Source: Lingula anatina
Taxonomy: Eukaryota > Brachiopoda > Lingulata > Lingulida > Lingulidae
Length of the DNA stretch: 64,000 bases
Assembly (NCBI RefSeq): GCF_001039355.2
Contig: NW_019774624.1
Coordinates: forward strand, 941,724-1,005,723
Reading direction: 5' to 3'
Shown: piece by piece, positions 1 through 12,129 of the stretch
Layout: the number at the start of each line of letters is the position of its first letter
Position numbering within the stretch: position 1 is the first letter of the stretch
Translations under genes and position numbers: made by a program
Notes under the pieces: model-generated
Databases searched by the model: none
What the model was told of the DNA's origin: nothing
The model's input: only the letters and a program-made list of their open reading frames with translations

Positions 1-257
1 GTGCTGTATATATGCTGAAAAAAGTGAAAAAACAGCATAAATTCCCTAAAAATGACCCAATCATGCTGATTTTCGAACTTGACCTGCGTATTATGAATAT
101 TCATCAGTTCTGTAAGTTTCAAGCCAAAAGGTAAAACCGTTTTCCACTTAACGTGTTATCGGTAAAAGTGCACGGCAACGGCGACGACAGACGCAGGTGA
201 TGGCTATATGTACAGACACATCTGTGTCTGTACATAAAAACTAACAGATTGATAAAA

Positions 258-602
258 TTAAAGCAATAATAACTCTTCGTTTTGGCCAAAAAATGAATTT
301 TCCTGGAGTAAACATCAATTTTCCCATACTTACCAATGGTTAATGAATCCATTTTTACATTCAAAGTTAGTCCCTGGTTTTTTTCTAAAAAGTTTGGTTT
401 TTTGTTAAAATCTCTTAAGAGATTTTAACAGAGTATAGACATCAATGGAGGTCACGTGGTCTAAAGACAAGTTCAGATATCAGAATAATAGCTATAACTG
501 CTGTTTTTGTGGTAAAACAGAATATATTATATTTCTATGAGTTATTCACAAGGTTTTTATTGTGAAATATAGATCTCACATGAAGAGTTATTATCCCTTT
601 AA
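258..602. mobile_element. TTAA-flanked MITE, family A, copy 1
   Basis: A 345-bp element bounded by TTAA at 258-261 and 599-602. The ends are inverted repeats: both read TTAAAG, two variable bases, then ATAATAACTCTTC. It carries an internal palindrome around GTTAAAATCTCTTAAGAGAT near 410-430. A nearly identical copy lies at 22394-22744. TTAA target duplications are typical of piggyBac- and Kolobok-type elements. No transposase frame is present, so it is non-autonomous. Confidence 0.85.
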
Positions 603-1595
603 AATAGACAAAGCACCAAAACATACAGTAGTAACAGAGAGAGAGAAAGAGAGTCAAGCAAATAAATGGCCAAACAAAAAGACAGACCCAAAAAAGAGGA
701 GCAGCAATATTTTGATGTATTACACGATAGCTGATTACTGAACAACATTTCGACATCTCAAGGGGCTCATAAAGCTATGCCATAATCACATTTATTACAG
801 ACTCAGCACAAGCGAACAAACAAGTGTTGTTTGATGAAGAAGACTACAGTCCCACAGAGACCGCACTGTAAACCAATAGTCAATGTGTATGCCAGAGACA
901 TTTCTGCTTAGTTTACTTCTGGATTGCTCCTTCTAAGGCTGAAACAATACAATTCTCAGAGACACAAAACATTTTTGAGTGTTTTTCTTCTGTCTCTTTT
1001 TTTCTTTTGAATGCAGTACCTCCAGCATACATAGTTTTATCTATATTACCATTTTCATTTCTTTCTTCATACATTTATGTGCATTTTCCTTTAAGATGCG
1101 AGTCAAGCAATCCTTGGAATTTGAGATGACATATTCCACATTTTTTAGTTAAAATGTGCACAAAATAAAGGAACTAATAATGATATGCATATTATCATCG
1201 TTAAGGCATATATACTAGTAAATTGATTGGTTCAGTTAACCAAATAATTCACTGAGTAGTTGACTAGCTGAGCCCTAAGACCCCAGGTGTCCCCACAGTC
1301 TGGTGAGCAGCAGACAAACACAGCTCTGTAAACACAATTTATTGCCTGGTTTACAACTCACTTCAACTGTCTTCTTCATGTGTACTAGGAGCTTTAAGGT
1401 TCAGCAAATAAGGGTCTTAGAATCACAGAAATGTCAAAGTGACCTGATATAGTACTTAATTTTAAAGTAATTAAATTATGACTCAGATGATTAACCATAA
1501 AATCAAATGACCAGTGGTATAGTATTATTTTATTTTTCTCTCGCCTGAATGTTCTTAGTGTAATTTTCAGTTCACGCACACACACATGAACACAC

Positions 1596-1596
<1 letters not shown>

Positions 1597-1654
<58 letters not shown>
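1597..1654. repeat. (AAAT)n microsatellite
   Basis: A pure tetranucleotide AAAT tract of about 58 bp, preceded by a short CA-rich stretch. Confidence 0.95.
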
Positions 1655-2929
1655 ACCATTTACATCCCCGACAATTCAGTCCCCTCTGGTGTTAAACAGT
1701 AATCATATATAACCCATACATTGGCCTTGCACACTGATCAGGTCTTGATACTGCTCTTCTAATAAGAAGGTTGCCCGTGCCATGTATAGGACAAATGAGA
1801 TATTAAGACAACTAGAATCAGGATTGCTTCCGACATCTCTAATTCTTGGAAAGTCACCGGATAATTACAAGGAATCAATCATCGTTAACTGTCCCTTCTG
1901 GGAATTCTTGTGAAGCAGAAAAAGTTTCTCTAGTAGTGCTATATTGGGAATAACACATAAGATGTGCAATTAGGTTTGATTTATTTTCCAATGCTAGATC
2001 AATTACATGTGATCATCACAAATGTGTGGCTGCTTTTGTCTACTCACTAATTGATATGGTTCAACTATTATACAGCTATTATAACTTTTATATCAAATCC
2101 AGTACCTCTTTGATCTTAGAGGAAAAAAATTCTTGAAATCATTTTTTTACCCTTGTATCCATCCCCCAAAGAGCTTAAACTGCAGATAAGAGTAATCTTC
2201 TAATATTAGAAACATATTTAAAGAACTTCTGTTAACATTTGTCTAGGTGAATTATTAACAAAGTTATATATCACAGATATTAAGAGCACCTTGAAAATAG
2301 ATATTTGAGAAAAAAATGAGTAGTAATTAACTTTTTATAAAAGCATTTAAGCTTATATAAACTGTTTTCTTAGCCAGCAAATTTAAGGAAGGGAATCCTT
2401 CTCACATAGCAAAGACCTTAAATTGGTATTGATAAAAATATGGAATTTCAGTCTAGATTGGATTTAGTATACAACTTAACTAATTAACCTGTAACCTTAA
2501 TAATAACAAACCTATGAAGTGCATCAGATTTGAAAATTTCAGAAAAAGTGGTAGTTTTTTGCATTACCTAAACAGATAGAGAGAGACAGGAGATTAATGT
2601 GAAGACCATGCTGTTTGACCATGTAATCAATTACATCATACTTAAAAGAGTGACAAAATGTCAGATAACAAGAGAACATATGGTGAAATTGGGCTTCCAT
2701 TTATACTCATATGTTTAAATTAATAAATACCAAAAATGCCAAAATCTTATCTTTTTAGTATGAGGTAACAGAGTGCTTCATCATTAATCACTGCCATCTT
2801 TGACAATTGATTTTTCTAATCTTTGTAATTTCTCAAAGCTAAAACAATATCATGCTCATGACAAGCTTAGAACTTGAGCTTTTACCTATCATTATCATGC
2901 AGCCACTTGTGCGTAGTGCATGTGCGCGT

Positions 2930-2930
<1 letters not shown>

Positions 2931-2972
<42 letters not shown>
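2931..2972. repeat. (CA)n microsatellite
   Basis: Twenty-one uninterrupted CA units, directly left of an inverted-repeat element. Confidence 0.95.
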
Positions 2973-2974
<2 letters not shown>

Positions 2975-2987
2975 GAAACTAGAAGAT

Positions 2988-3140
2988 CAGGGCCCTGTAA
3001 CTCGAAAGCAGCGCTTATTGCGAATAGTGATATGACATAGAGGCTACAATGTATTATATAGGGCTAGTATGGGCAAGTTATGGAATCGAGATGCTTGCAC
3101 TTGGTTGCAATGCACGGTGCTTTCGAGTTATGGGCCCAGA
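2988..3140. mobile_element. small inverted-repeat element (MITE-like)
   Basis: About 150 bp with terminal inverted repeats: the left end has GGGCCCTGTAACTCGAAAGC, and the reverse complement of the right end has GGGCCCATAACTCGAAAGCA. No coding potential. No clear target duplication is seen, because the left side abuts the CA tract. Confidence 0.7.
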
Positions 3141-3213
3141 GCGATGATATAGATGCCAGGTATTGTACCACCAGTGAAATGAGCTCATTCATGTGGATGT
3201 ACCTGTGCAGATC

Positions 3214-3475
3214 AGTAGGTTAAATGTCACATTCAAGGTGATATTAAGATTGCCAATGTATGATTTCCTATTCAAGTTCAATAGTTACTATGGGTATGTC
3301 TCTGTCAGTTTTAGAGATATAAAGGCCTGAAAATTTGCAAAGTTCAGTTCATGGGGAAAAGTATAGTAGGTTAAGGGTCAAATTCAAGGTCATATTAAGA
3401 TTATATATGTGACCTCCAATTCGAGTTCAATGGTCACATGTATGTATCTCTGGTAGGTTTGTAGTATTTCACATT
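3214..3475. repeat. degenerate direct repeat, period about 151 bp
   Basis: Two diverged tandem units begin at 3214 and 3365, each with AGTAGGTTAA, then an ATTCAAGGT core, ATATTAAGATT and a GAGTTCAATGGT-like segment. The function is unknown; it is probably an old tandem repeat. Confidence 0.6.
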
Positions 3476-4871
3476 TTATTTTGTGCATTGTGACAACCAT
3501 CACACCTAAAGGCAAATCACTGACAGAACCCAATATCTAGGAGGTTCAAGTTGAGGTTATTTGTGATCTAATTTGAAGGGATGGGACAGAGGCCTTTGTA
3601 GTTTGGAGGAAAACGCAGTAACAGTGACTTGTATCTGCCAACATGACACGTAGCCAGAGAAGCCACACTGGTGGTATTAATTAAATCATGCCAAGGTAAA
3701 TTTTTTTACAGAATCTATTCAAAGAATTAGGAGCATGAAAAGTTTATAATTTCAATTACATTTTGAAAACATTTTGTTCAATGTCAACTTTACCTCATCC
3801 ATGTGAAAAAATTAACAAATTTATTATCTGAACTATTTCTAATACTTTCTTTTATTCCAAGTGACATTTTTTCCAGTACATCTCTCCACTATGAGCCTCT
3901 ATACATGGATGGTTTCTTCTCAATTACTCAGTAATATCATTCTGTTGTTTTAAACAGAAAAGGATACATAACTGTCATCAATCACAAAAACAACTTCAAC
4001 TTTATTTTGGAAATAAAAATTCAATCCCAATGCCTGTGAGGTAGTACTTTTGTATTAAGTAAGTTAGACTTGCGTTGTAGTCAGAACACATATGGAATAG
4101 CATGTACATATAGTGCACATAATTGTCTGATAACCGTTTTCTTCACCTGGAATCAACACTACATTATGTGAGAGGAAAGGTTCAAAACAATTCCTCAACA
4201 TCTGACATACTGTTAATAGAAAGCGATCCAGATCACTGGCATTCCATCTGGTATGAGAGATAAAGGATAAGGAACAAAAATGAATACATTTTTCTTCATC
4301 AAGTAACACAGATAAATGTCAAAAGCCTGCCAAATGCAGTTTTCCACTATCCTTCAGTGTGAAGGAGAGAGAGAGAGAGAGAGTGATAGAGAAAGAAAGA
4401 GAAAGAGAAAACATTATCTAGAAAGCTGCCTGATAACTGCACATCATACTCTAATTCACCTGTGAAATTATTGGTATTACATAAGTCATGACTGACTCAT
4501 AAAACATCTGTGGTATTGTCACTTGATTTTCCTCTTTCATTACTTGGAACTATAAGAAAAATACTCCCTTTATTCATTAAGTTGCAGAAAGTGAAAGACT
4601 TCCAGTACACAAATAAAAAAATCCCTGCCCTTCCCTCCAGGTGCAATCCTCTGAATCACCTTAGACAACGAAAGTACTTGTTCACCAGATTGTCAGTAAA
4701 TCAATGGGTTGTGGCAATATTACATCCTTTCTTCTCAACACATGAATGCAGACTTGGAAAACCAACCCGATAATTGCATGTATCCCAAGCATAATAGTGA
4801 TGATGTCAGGCAAAAAATCAGCGGCCTGGCCTATCACAGCAGTTGAATTTGGCGTACTACACTGCTAGGCA

Positions 4872-4878
4872 TTTATAA
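4872..4878 (+). promoter_or_regulatory. TATA box of the FABP gene
   Basis: A TTATAAA motif lies about 155 bp before the FABP start codon. An initiator-like TCAGTAG lies about 38 bp further on, near 4910. The position fits a core promoter with a 5' UTR of roughly 120 nt. This is an inference from motif and spacing only. Confidence 0.45.
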
Positions 4879-5030
4879 AGCTCCTAGAAAACTCTAGGAA
4901 ACCAGTCGATCAGTAGAAGCACCTGCACTGGGTTGTGTGTATTGATTCTTGGAGCTTACGCCACAGTGATCTCTCTCAGCACTGCCTGTGATAACTTAAA
5001 ACCACACAATTATAGCCGACAACACTCAAC

Positions 5031-8000
5031 ATGACTCAATTCCTGGGAAAATGGAACTTTGTTTCTGTGGAAAATTTGGATGTATTTATGGATTCTCTAG
5101 GTAAGGGGCTGATTTCTACAATGTTTTGTATAGTAGTGTAAAATTTAATGAAAACATAAGCGTGAGGTTATGATCCAATAAATAATTTAAAATTATGATT
5201 GTTTGTTCAGACTTATAATTACAAAGTAAACATTCCTCTTAATATTTCAACAATTTCTTTAAAAATGTATCAAATGATGAGGCAGTAACTGCATGAGCTC
5301 ACGCCCACATCTCCAAACTTGTCTTGATAAAAAATTGTTACGTAACTAAGATGTATATAGCAACTTGGTTGTCTTCAATTTTTCTTCTAAATGCTTTCTA
5401 AAAAATAGACAATATAAGCAACATATTACATTAAATTAAAAATGACAATAACAATGTACAATAATATAAGTAAAAGCAAGTCAGTGAATCAAGCAGTAGC
5501 TTCACTGGGCAGAGAAAAAAGGCACAGTGGAATAGAGTAAATTGTTATCTCTTTCATAGTACATTTCCCGTGTCTCTGAATACACCACTTTCGCTTTTCT
5601 ATACAATGCTTTCAGAATTATAAAATCTTTGTTCTGCTTCTGGCACTTACAATGCATAACTGTCAAAATCCCAGACATGGAATGGATGAGCTGTCAACTT
5701 TGTCTGATCATGATTCAGAGGGGAGTAAAAATCTTGTTTGATTCTGCTTCTCTTTCTGTAATGTCTCATTAGACAATATGTTTTCCTTCACTAGTCATGC
5801 AAATCTCAATTCAAATTGTCAATAAACATAAGCTACATTAGCGTATTAAAGACCTCATTAGGATTAGCCAGGATTCCAAATCTTATTTTGTAGCAGCATG
5901 GCATGCAGCATGTTCACAACCATGCTTACCCAAGTCGCATTTTCAGGTAATTTATGTCAGCCTTACTCAGTACAACCACTCTCAGCAGGCTGCCTGATCG
6001 TGACTAACTGACCACTGGTAGCAAAATCAAGTCTCTGTATCTGCATGTCCACTGTGACATACACTGAGGTTTGTCACATAATCTGGCTTCAGATAACCTG
6101 CTAGGACGGGACATGTGTTCTTTGGTAGGTTCAAGAGAGTGGACATACGATTTGAGATCCAAAACATTTATTGATGTTTAAAGGAATCACATGTGATCAA
6201 TCACCATGGGGGTTCTACATTCAAACAACTCATTAATTACAATTTTTTTCATCTTTTTAATTACTTGCAGAATTATGTTTTCAGAGTGAACTCACTTTCA
6301 AGAACTTCTGAATCTTCCTCATTACTAAAACATCATTATTGGAAACATATCAAATAACTTTTGTTTTAATTGAATGAGTAATTATCATAACTCTGGTGAT
6401 TTCAGCTGGTTTATTTCAAGTTTGACTTGGTCTAAATGTGAACACAACTTTATACTGTTTATGCTGTTCAGCAATTGCATATCTAAAATACAAGCATACT
6501 ATTTCATATGCAATATCACCTTAGTCAAAATTGTTTCTCATTTTTCAAAATTTCTTTTTATTCCTGAAATTGTAATAATGCTAATTAACGTAAGAATCAG
6601 AAAGGATCTAGAGCTGTCTGATGTAAAACTAACTGGGGAAAGCTTTTCCTCAGTTCTGACTGCTCATCAGTTTCTCCAGTATAAATGATCTTTTCCCAAT
6701 ATAAGATAACCTTCTGCAGGAGGTGGCAACCAAAACCCCATCATATCTGGCAAACAACTCATAGTAATACTAGAGATATACTTAGGGTTACACTCAATAT
6801 ACGCACAAGCCTCGCTTCTTGACCCAACAAACGTTTTATGTTTTTTTACACAAATGCCTTGTTTGATGCAAGGCGCGTTACTCACATCATATATCTTTTG
6901 TAATGCATTTAGATAGTGGTGAAATATGGAGCATAAAATCAGCGTAACAGCATTAGGCTTTTCCCACATCACATGTATTATACAGGAGATGAAAGATTTC
7001 CAAAAATGTCTACAAATGATCAGCTAGTCTAAGAATAGTTTTAATTTTTCATACAAATAACTTTTTGATTTTGGGTTTGTGTTCATTATATAACACAAAC
7101 TTACACACCCACTAGACAGTGCATCTACAATTAATGCAGTCTGACGATCTCCCCCTGACATTCTGACAAAAATAAATATCACAAGGCAATTACACACCAA
7201 AGAACAGCATATTTTCATGTCAAATCCTGATCTCACAACCAACTTATAAAACAATCACGGCAAAGACAGCAGTCTTAACAGAACTGTTGATAAGCAGGGG
7301 CTCAGCTATATATGTGGCATATCAAATCACTCAATCATCAACATTTTTATGTATCTTTACAGGCAGTTTCAGATGGATTCCCATCATCACTTAAACTGAA
7401 TAGTATTCATCATGTGCATCATACAGATGTCTGTTAAGACTAATGCTATTTGTACATGTTATCGTTTCTTTGCCCCCCAGTCATAATCGCTCAGGCCACT
7501 TGGGGTCAAGTTTACTTAACCGATACTAACAATTTGTAGGAGCTATTTCAGGTTTTCTGACCAATACTCGCCAATACTGGCCACGGAAATCAATACAACT
7601 AGTTGGCATGTTTGTAGCTCAGCTGCTTGGAAAAATACAAAGTGTTTAGTACCTGATAGATATTCATTAATGTAGACAGTAAATGTAATCAATGTGAACA
7701 AAATCAGGCCCATAGCCAGCAATTTAAAAGGGGAGGGGCCACTCTGTCTTAAAAAGTGGGCCTTTTACCATGAAGCCTGCATGTACCTAAAACAATTTAT
7801 AACCAGATCAGACCTTTTCCTGGCAAAAAGGGCGGTAACTTTGAGTCCCCCACCCCTTGAATCCAATTGGCTATGGGTCTGTATATAAAAAGTGCTCTGT
7901 ATATCATGAGGTAGAAAAAAACTGATGAAAAATGATTTCAAAATATGCAAATGAGTTCACAATTTAACTGTTTTGACAATAACTGAAAATTACACTAAGT

Positions 8001-11000
8001 ATTTTTATTTCTTTTTTTCACTAAAATAGTGTAGAATATATATATATAATTTTTTTTAAAGTCACTCCATTAAATAATGCTCTGAACACTTTCAAGAACT
8101 AAAGCAAAATCATATGCTGCAATATTTCTTTAGCAAGTTCACGTAAATGTAGAAAGAGCAGTTAACATGATCAAAAGTGACATACAGAAGCATTTAACAG
8201 GTAGAGAGCTTACTCTTTTAAAACTGAACATAGCTCAGGTTAATAAACATGACTAGGTGGAGCAGTATATTTATGTCTGAGATAATCAGCCACAAATGTT
8301 CTATAACCTGCAGCGTACATTGAAGAAAAGGTTGTATAACACTGTGTTCAGCTTTTGAACATGAAAATACAGCCTCAGTAGTTCTGGAGCATTCTTTCTA
8401 CAGCTTGAGATAAAACATGATGCATCATTAGCAAAATGTTTTAAGCATAAAAATGAGTAACATGGTTCAAATTCTTCTTCTTTCACCTGTCTCCTGACTA
8501 TTCCATTGTGAATACACATTTAGCCAAAGGCTGGATACTTACTGTGTAAGGCAAATCCTCTCCAGCTAGGGAGGGTCCATACCTTCTACTGGGGACAGGC
8601 TTAGCAAAATAATAATCTGGGGGGAATTAAAGATGAGACATGATTCATGCCTCAAACTTGCTACCACCATTTAAGAGCAAGAGTCCCCAGCTCCACCTCT
8701 GAACACTTTTTATATATCCACCTGGGGTTATCATAATAGATTGTCTTTGTTCCCATGTATTGCTCATAAAAAACAATTGATCAATCCATTTTGATAATTG
8801 AAATAATGGAAACAGTTGTGATGTGTACATAAAAGACATGTATAAGCCTAGCTCCGGTGAAGATGAGATAGCATAACTACATGTAATAATTATATATAAG
8901 TACAACACACCTCATCAAGCTGTTTGATTGCAATTAACTCACCACAGGGAGCAAACTTATTCCTCCATTGCTATGCCAATTTCTACCATAATTGAGATAC
9001 AAGTTAGTCATATGCTGTTAGATTGGTTTCTGATGGTTCACTTAGAATAATAAGGTAATAGGCTATTTGCTGAAGTGGGCCATGCTACTTAAGTAAGGCT
9101 GACCCATCTTCACTGGGAACACATCTTCACTGGCAATAAAACCATACAATATTTTAGGTACAAAACCTGAGGTCCGCGAGTTCATGCAGAACACCAACCC
9201 AGACATGGAGTATTCACAAGAGGGAGATGAGTGGGTGATGACTATACACATTCCTGGCTCTACTAAGGTCACAAAGTTCAAGCTAGGGGAACCCTTTGAT
9301 AACACAACACTAGATGGCATGCCAGTCAAAGTGAGTGTTTTCTATCAGGTTTTTACTGATAAAAAAAAACAAAGCAAATCACTTTATCATGTCACTTAAT
9401 AAGTGTGAACTTAAAAATAGTAATGAAATTATAATAATAATTACACAAAAGGAAAGGTTTTATCAACATACAAATGGTAAAAAACAGTAATTTTGTTAAT
9501 TAAATGACACTTTTAATTGTAGATTTTTAAATCTTATACTTGTGAAACCATAAGCTTTCAACTTTTATGGGTTACAAGATTTTCAAAACAAAATTGTTTT
9601 TATTTCAGAGTACAGTTACATTAAAAGACAACAAGCTTAGTGAAACCTATTCTGCTGATAATGGCAAGGTAGATCTCACAAGAGAAGTCAATGGTAACCA
9701 GCTTATTTCAGTAAGTAAAAAAATTCAAATCGGAAATGTTTTCAAACAAAAGAATTATAGTTTTTCTCCAGATAGACTAGTCAAGAAGTTCAGAAGAAAG
9801 TAATGTTTTTGAGTCACCACCCGATGCAGCATGTACCCCCCTCCAACCCCCCCACCCATAACCTCATTTCTCATTGGGTCATACTGGTGGTGTCCAATGT
9901 TTCAATCTATATATAGACAGTTAATCCCCTATACAGCATGCACTCTTCAATGCAGTATAAAATATTAGAAACAGAATCAGGAACAGGTTAGGAGGGGCAT
10001 TTCCATTAGACTCCCTCGTTACAGATTTGTATAAAAATAAATGAAAATTTCACAAAACTTTTATTAAGTAAAAGAAAATTATCAAAGTGTTGTTTCTTTC
10101 ATATATCAATTCAGTATAATTAAAAGTATTCTATCTACCTTTGAAAATACCCCACCCCAAGTCGTAATTTTTTACCAATTTCCCAGTAACAATTTTGTTT
10201 AAGAATTCCAATCAATTTCATGATGGATGACCAAAGACATTCAAATCACTTATATGTCCATTTTCATTTTCAGTCAGTCCTTATGTCCTTTCTTTACCAT
10301 CTTAGGAATACATTTTTGTTCTCTAGATGACCTTATCTGAACAATTACAAAGTGCTATACATCAGCTTACAGATCAGTCTGATGGTTAGACAAAACTGAC
10401 AGCCATGAAGGGCATAAGTATGGTTATAACCTTATCAACTGCACATTTATAAAACAAAAAGGACTTGATGAAAAAAATTCAGTCAAGATAACTACATATA
10501 CAATGTCTATTCATGATGGAAAATAACACTGGACTATTTATTTGCACTCAGTGGACACAATATAATTGAAAAAACCACAACAACAACAAAAAAAAAAACA
10601 GAATCTGTATTCAGCTGTTATAAAGAAATCATTTGTATGAAAATTATTGTCTCTGCTCACCTGCTTATTTCAGAATTTCCTGGCTAAAAAAAAAAAAAAA
10701 AAAAAAAAAATGCCAGCACTGCCATGAGGGTTAGGTTGATCTATCATAAGGTAATAAAGATTCAATACGGAAAACTGTCAGAAACGATAAGCTGTTCTCC
10801 CTCTCATTTCCAAGGCTAGTCATGAACACATTTCACAGTGATGGTATTGTAATGGCACTAAACATTGTGCTTAGCATTTAGAAGCCAGCATCTTGGGAGG
10901 GAGAGGGGGGGGGGGGACAGGATGGATGGGAATTGTGTCCTTATATCACAAACCACTCTTTTTTTGCTCTGATTACATTTATTATATGTTCTTTTGGTAT

Positions 11001-11700
11001 TTATGTATCTCTCTTGGTCTTTCTCTTTAAAAGTGAAATAAAAACTGAAACATTTATCATGCATCTGGTTTGTTTTTCTATACACAAAAGCAGAATAAAT
11101 TTGCTGAGCCAGACAATAGCCTAAATACAATTTGTGGCAATAAGAGCACATCTCTTTTTTTATTTTCTAATGGGAATTTTTCCATGTTCAGAGTACTCAC
11201 AAAACAGTTCAACACAGAAAAATATTCAGATCTACATGAATGACAGGGCATCACTGCAGACAGGTTTTCAGCAGGCTGCAGTTATGTTTCTAAATATAGT
11301 TACATGTATATCAATGCATATATGTTTCATGGATAACCTTAGAGAGAAAGACTATTGATACTCAAGTGAAAAGAAGATAAAAACAGTCTGGCTGTAAAAC
11401 TCTAGATATTGGCCACAGTGCTATGTTTTGACTTAGGAATAACAGTACAGGAACTTATTACCATAGTTGACTTTTGAGTAGGAGGGCAGGGGGCATATAG
11501 AAATTACTCCGCATTTTTTAAAAACATGTAATATGCAATTCACCAAGGTAGTTTGCTTTTGAGAAATAACACTATTATAGAGTACCATTAGATGTATAAC
11601 CAGCTCTTAAGCTGCAGTTTCTCATATTGATGTTTCATTTGTCTTACAGATTGCCTGGCACAATGATGTCAAGTGCACATGGATACACAACAAGGCATGA
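5031..11700 (+). CDS. fatty-acid-binding protein (FABP/iLBP family)
   Basis: A cytosolic lipid carrier of the intracellular lipid-binding protein family. There are four exons: 5031-5100, 9158-9330, 9609-9710 and 11650-11700. All have GT-AG borders and phases 1, 0, 0, and they splice to 131 residues, the usual FABP length and exon number. The N-terminus MTQFLGKWNFVSVENLDVFM matches the family signature (G-x-W, then a helix segment). Exon 2 has the conserved beta strands with KPEVREF and TTLDGMPVK; exon 3 has LKDNKLSETY and LTRE. Arg106 of the ligand pocket is present. The C-terminal Arg126-x-Tyr128 pair that holds the ligand carboxylate in many members is replaced by Trp126 and His128 in KCTWIHNKA. 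It is a standalone gene with a TATA box upstream and a polyadenylation signal about 400 bp after the stop. The subfamily is not assigned. Confidence 0.9.
5101..9157 (+). other. FABP intron 1 (4.1 kb)
   Basis: A large first intron between the N-terminal exon and the main beta-barrel exon. It contains an inverted-repeat element at 7705-7881. Otherwise I see no exon or RNA gene in it. Open frames on either strand (for example 6374-6688) have no recognisable domain. Confidence 0.7.
7705..7881. mobile_element. 177-bp inverted-repeat element in FABP intron 1
   Basis: The left end begins CAGGCCCATAGCCAGCAATT. The reverse complement of the right end begins CAGACCCATAGCCAATTGG. Both then run into an A-rich stretch and a GGGG block. 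The match is imperfect, so this is an old non-autonomous DNA element with no coding sequence. Confidence 0.7.
9711..11649 (+). other. FABP intron 3
   Basis: A 1.9-kb intron before the short last exon. It contains homopolymer runs (A at about 10686-10710, G at about 10907-10916) and no exon or RNA gene that I can support. Confidence 0.6.
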
Positions 11701-12100
11701 GCAATGGATAACTTTGGATATTATTTTTCTGGACAAATGACAGATATTGCTTATTTTTTGTATCTTAAAGAAAGAGGCAACTGGAAATAATAGAGGGGTT
11801 ATTCTCAGAGGAGATAACAAATGAAAATTGTGATGATGATTGGACTGCAAAACATGAATAACATTTTAATGTGGCGCTATTCAATAGTGACTGTTTTAAA
11901 CTTTATGTGTGTAGTAATGTGATAGATCAAGGCTTAAAGTCATTCTAGGTAAAATAACTGTATGATTGTAACTGTGTATTCAAACTGTAGAGCAAAATAT
12001 TAAATGCTATTATTTAATTTGTTCTCTTCTCATCATTGTGTCTGTTGAGAAATGATTTCATTTTCTCTCTCCTAGTGCAATTATTGTTAAGCAGATTTAC

Positions 12101-12106
12101 AATAAA
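12101..12106 (+). terminator. polyadenylation signal, FABP gene
   Basis: The first AATAAA hexamer found well downstream of the FABP stop codon at 11700, giving a 3' UTR of about 400 nt. It is inferred from the motif; no transcript evidence is available. Confidence 0.5.
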
Positions 12107-12129
12107 CTAAATCAGCTCCTCTAATACAA

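Larger units (their letters stand above)
1..4870. other. gene-poor intergenic region
   Basis: I see no exon chain with credible splice sites or a recognisable protein on either strand. The stretch holds a TTAA-flanked MITE (258-602), an (AAAT)n microsatellite, a (CA)n microsatellite, a small inverted-repeat element (2988-3140) and a degenerate direct repeat with a step of about 151 bp (3214 and 3365). Short open frames here lack domain signal and look like chance. Confidence 0.6.
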
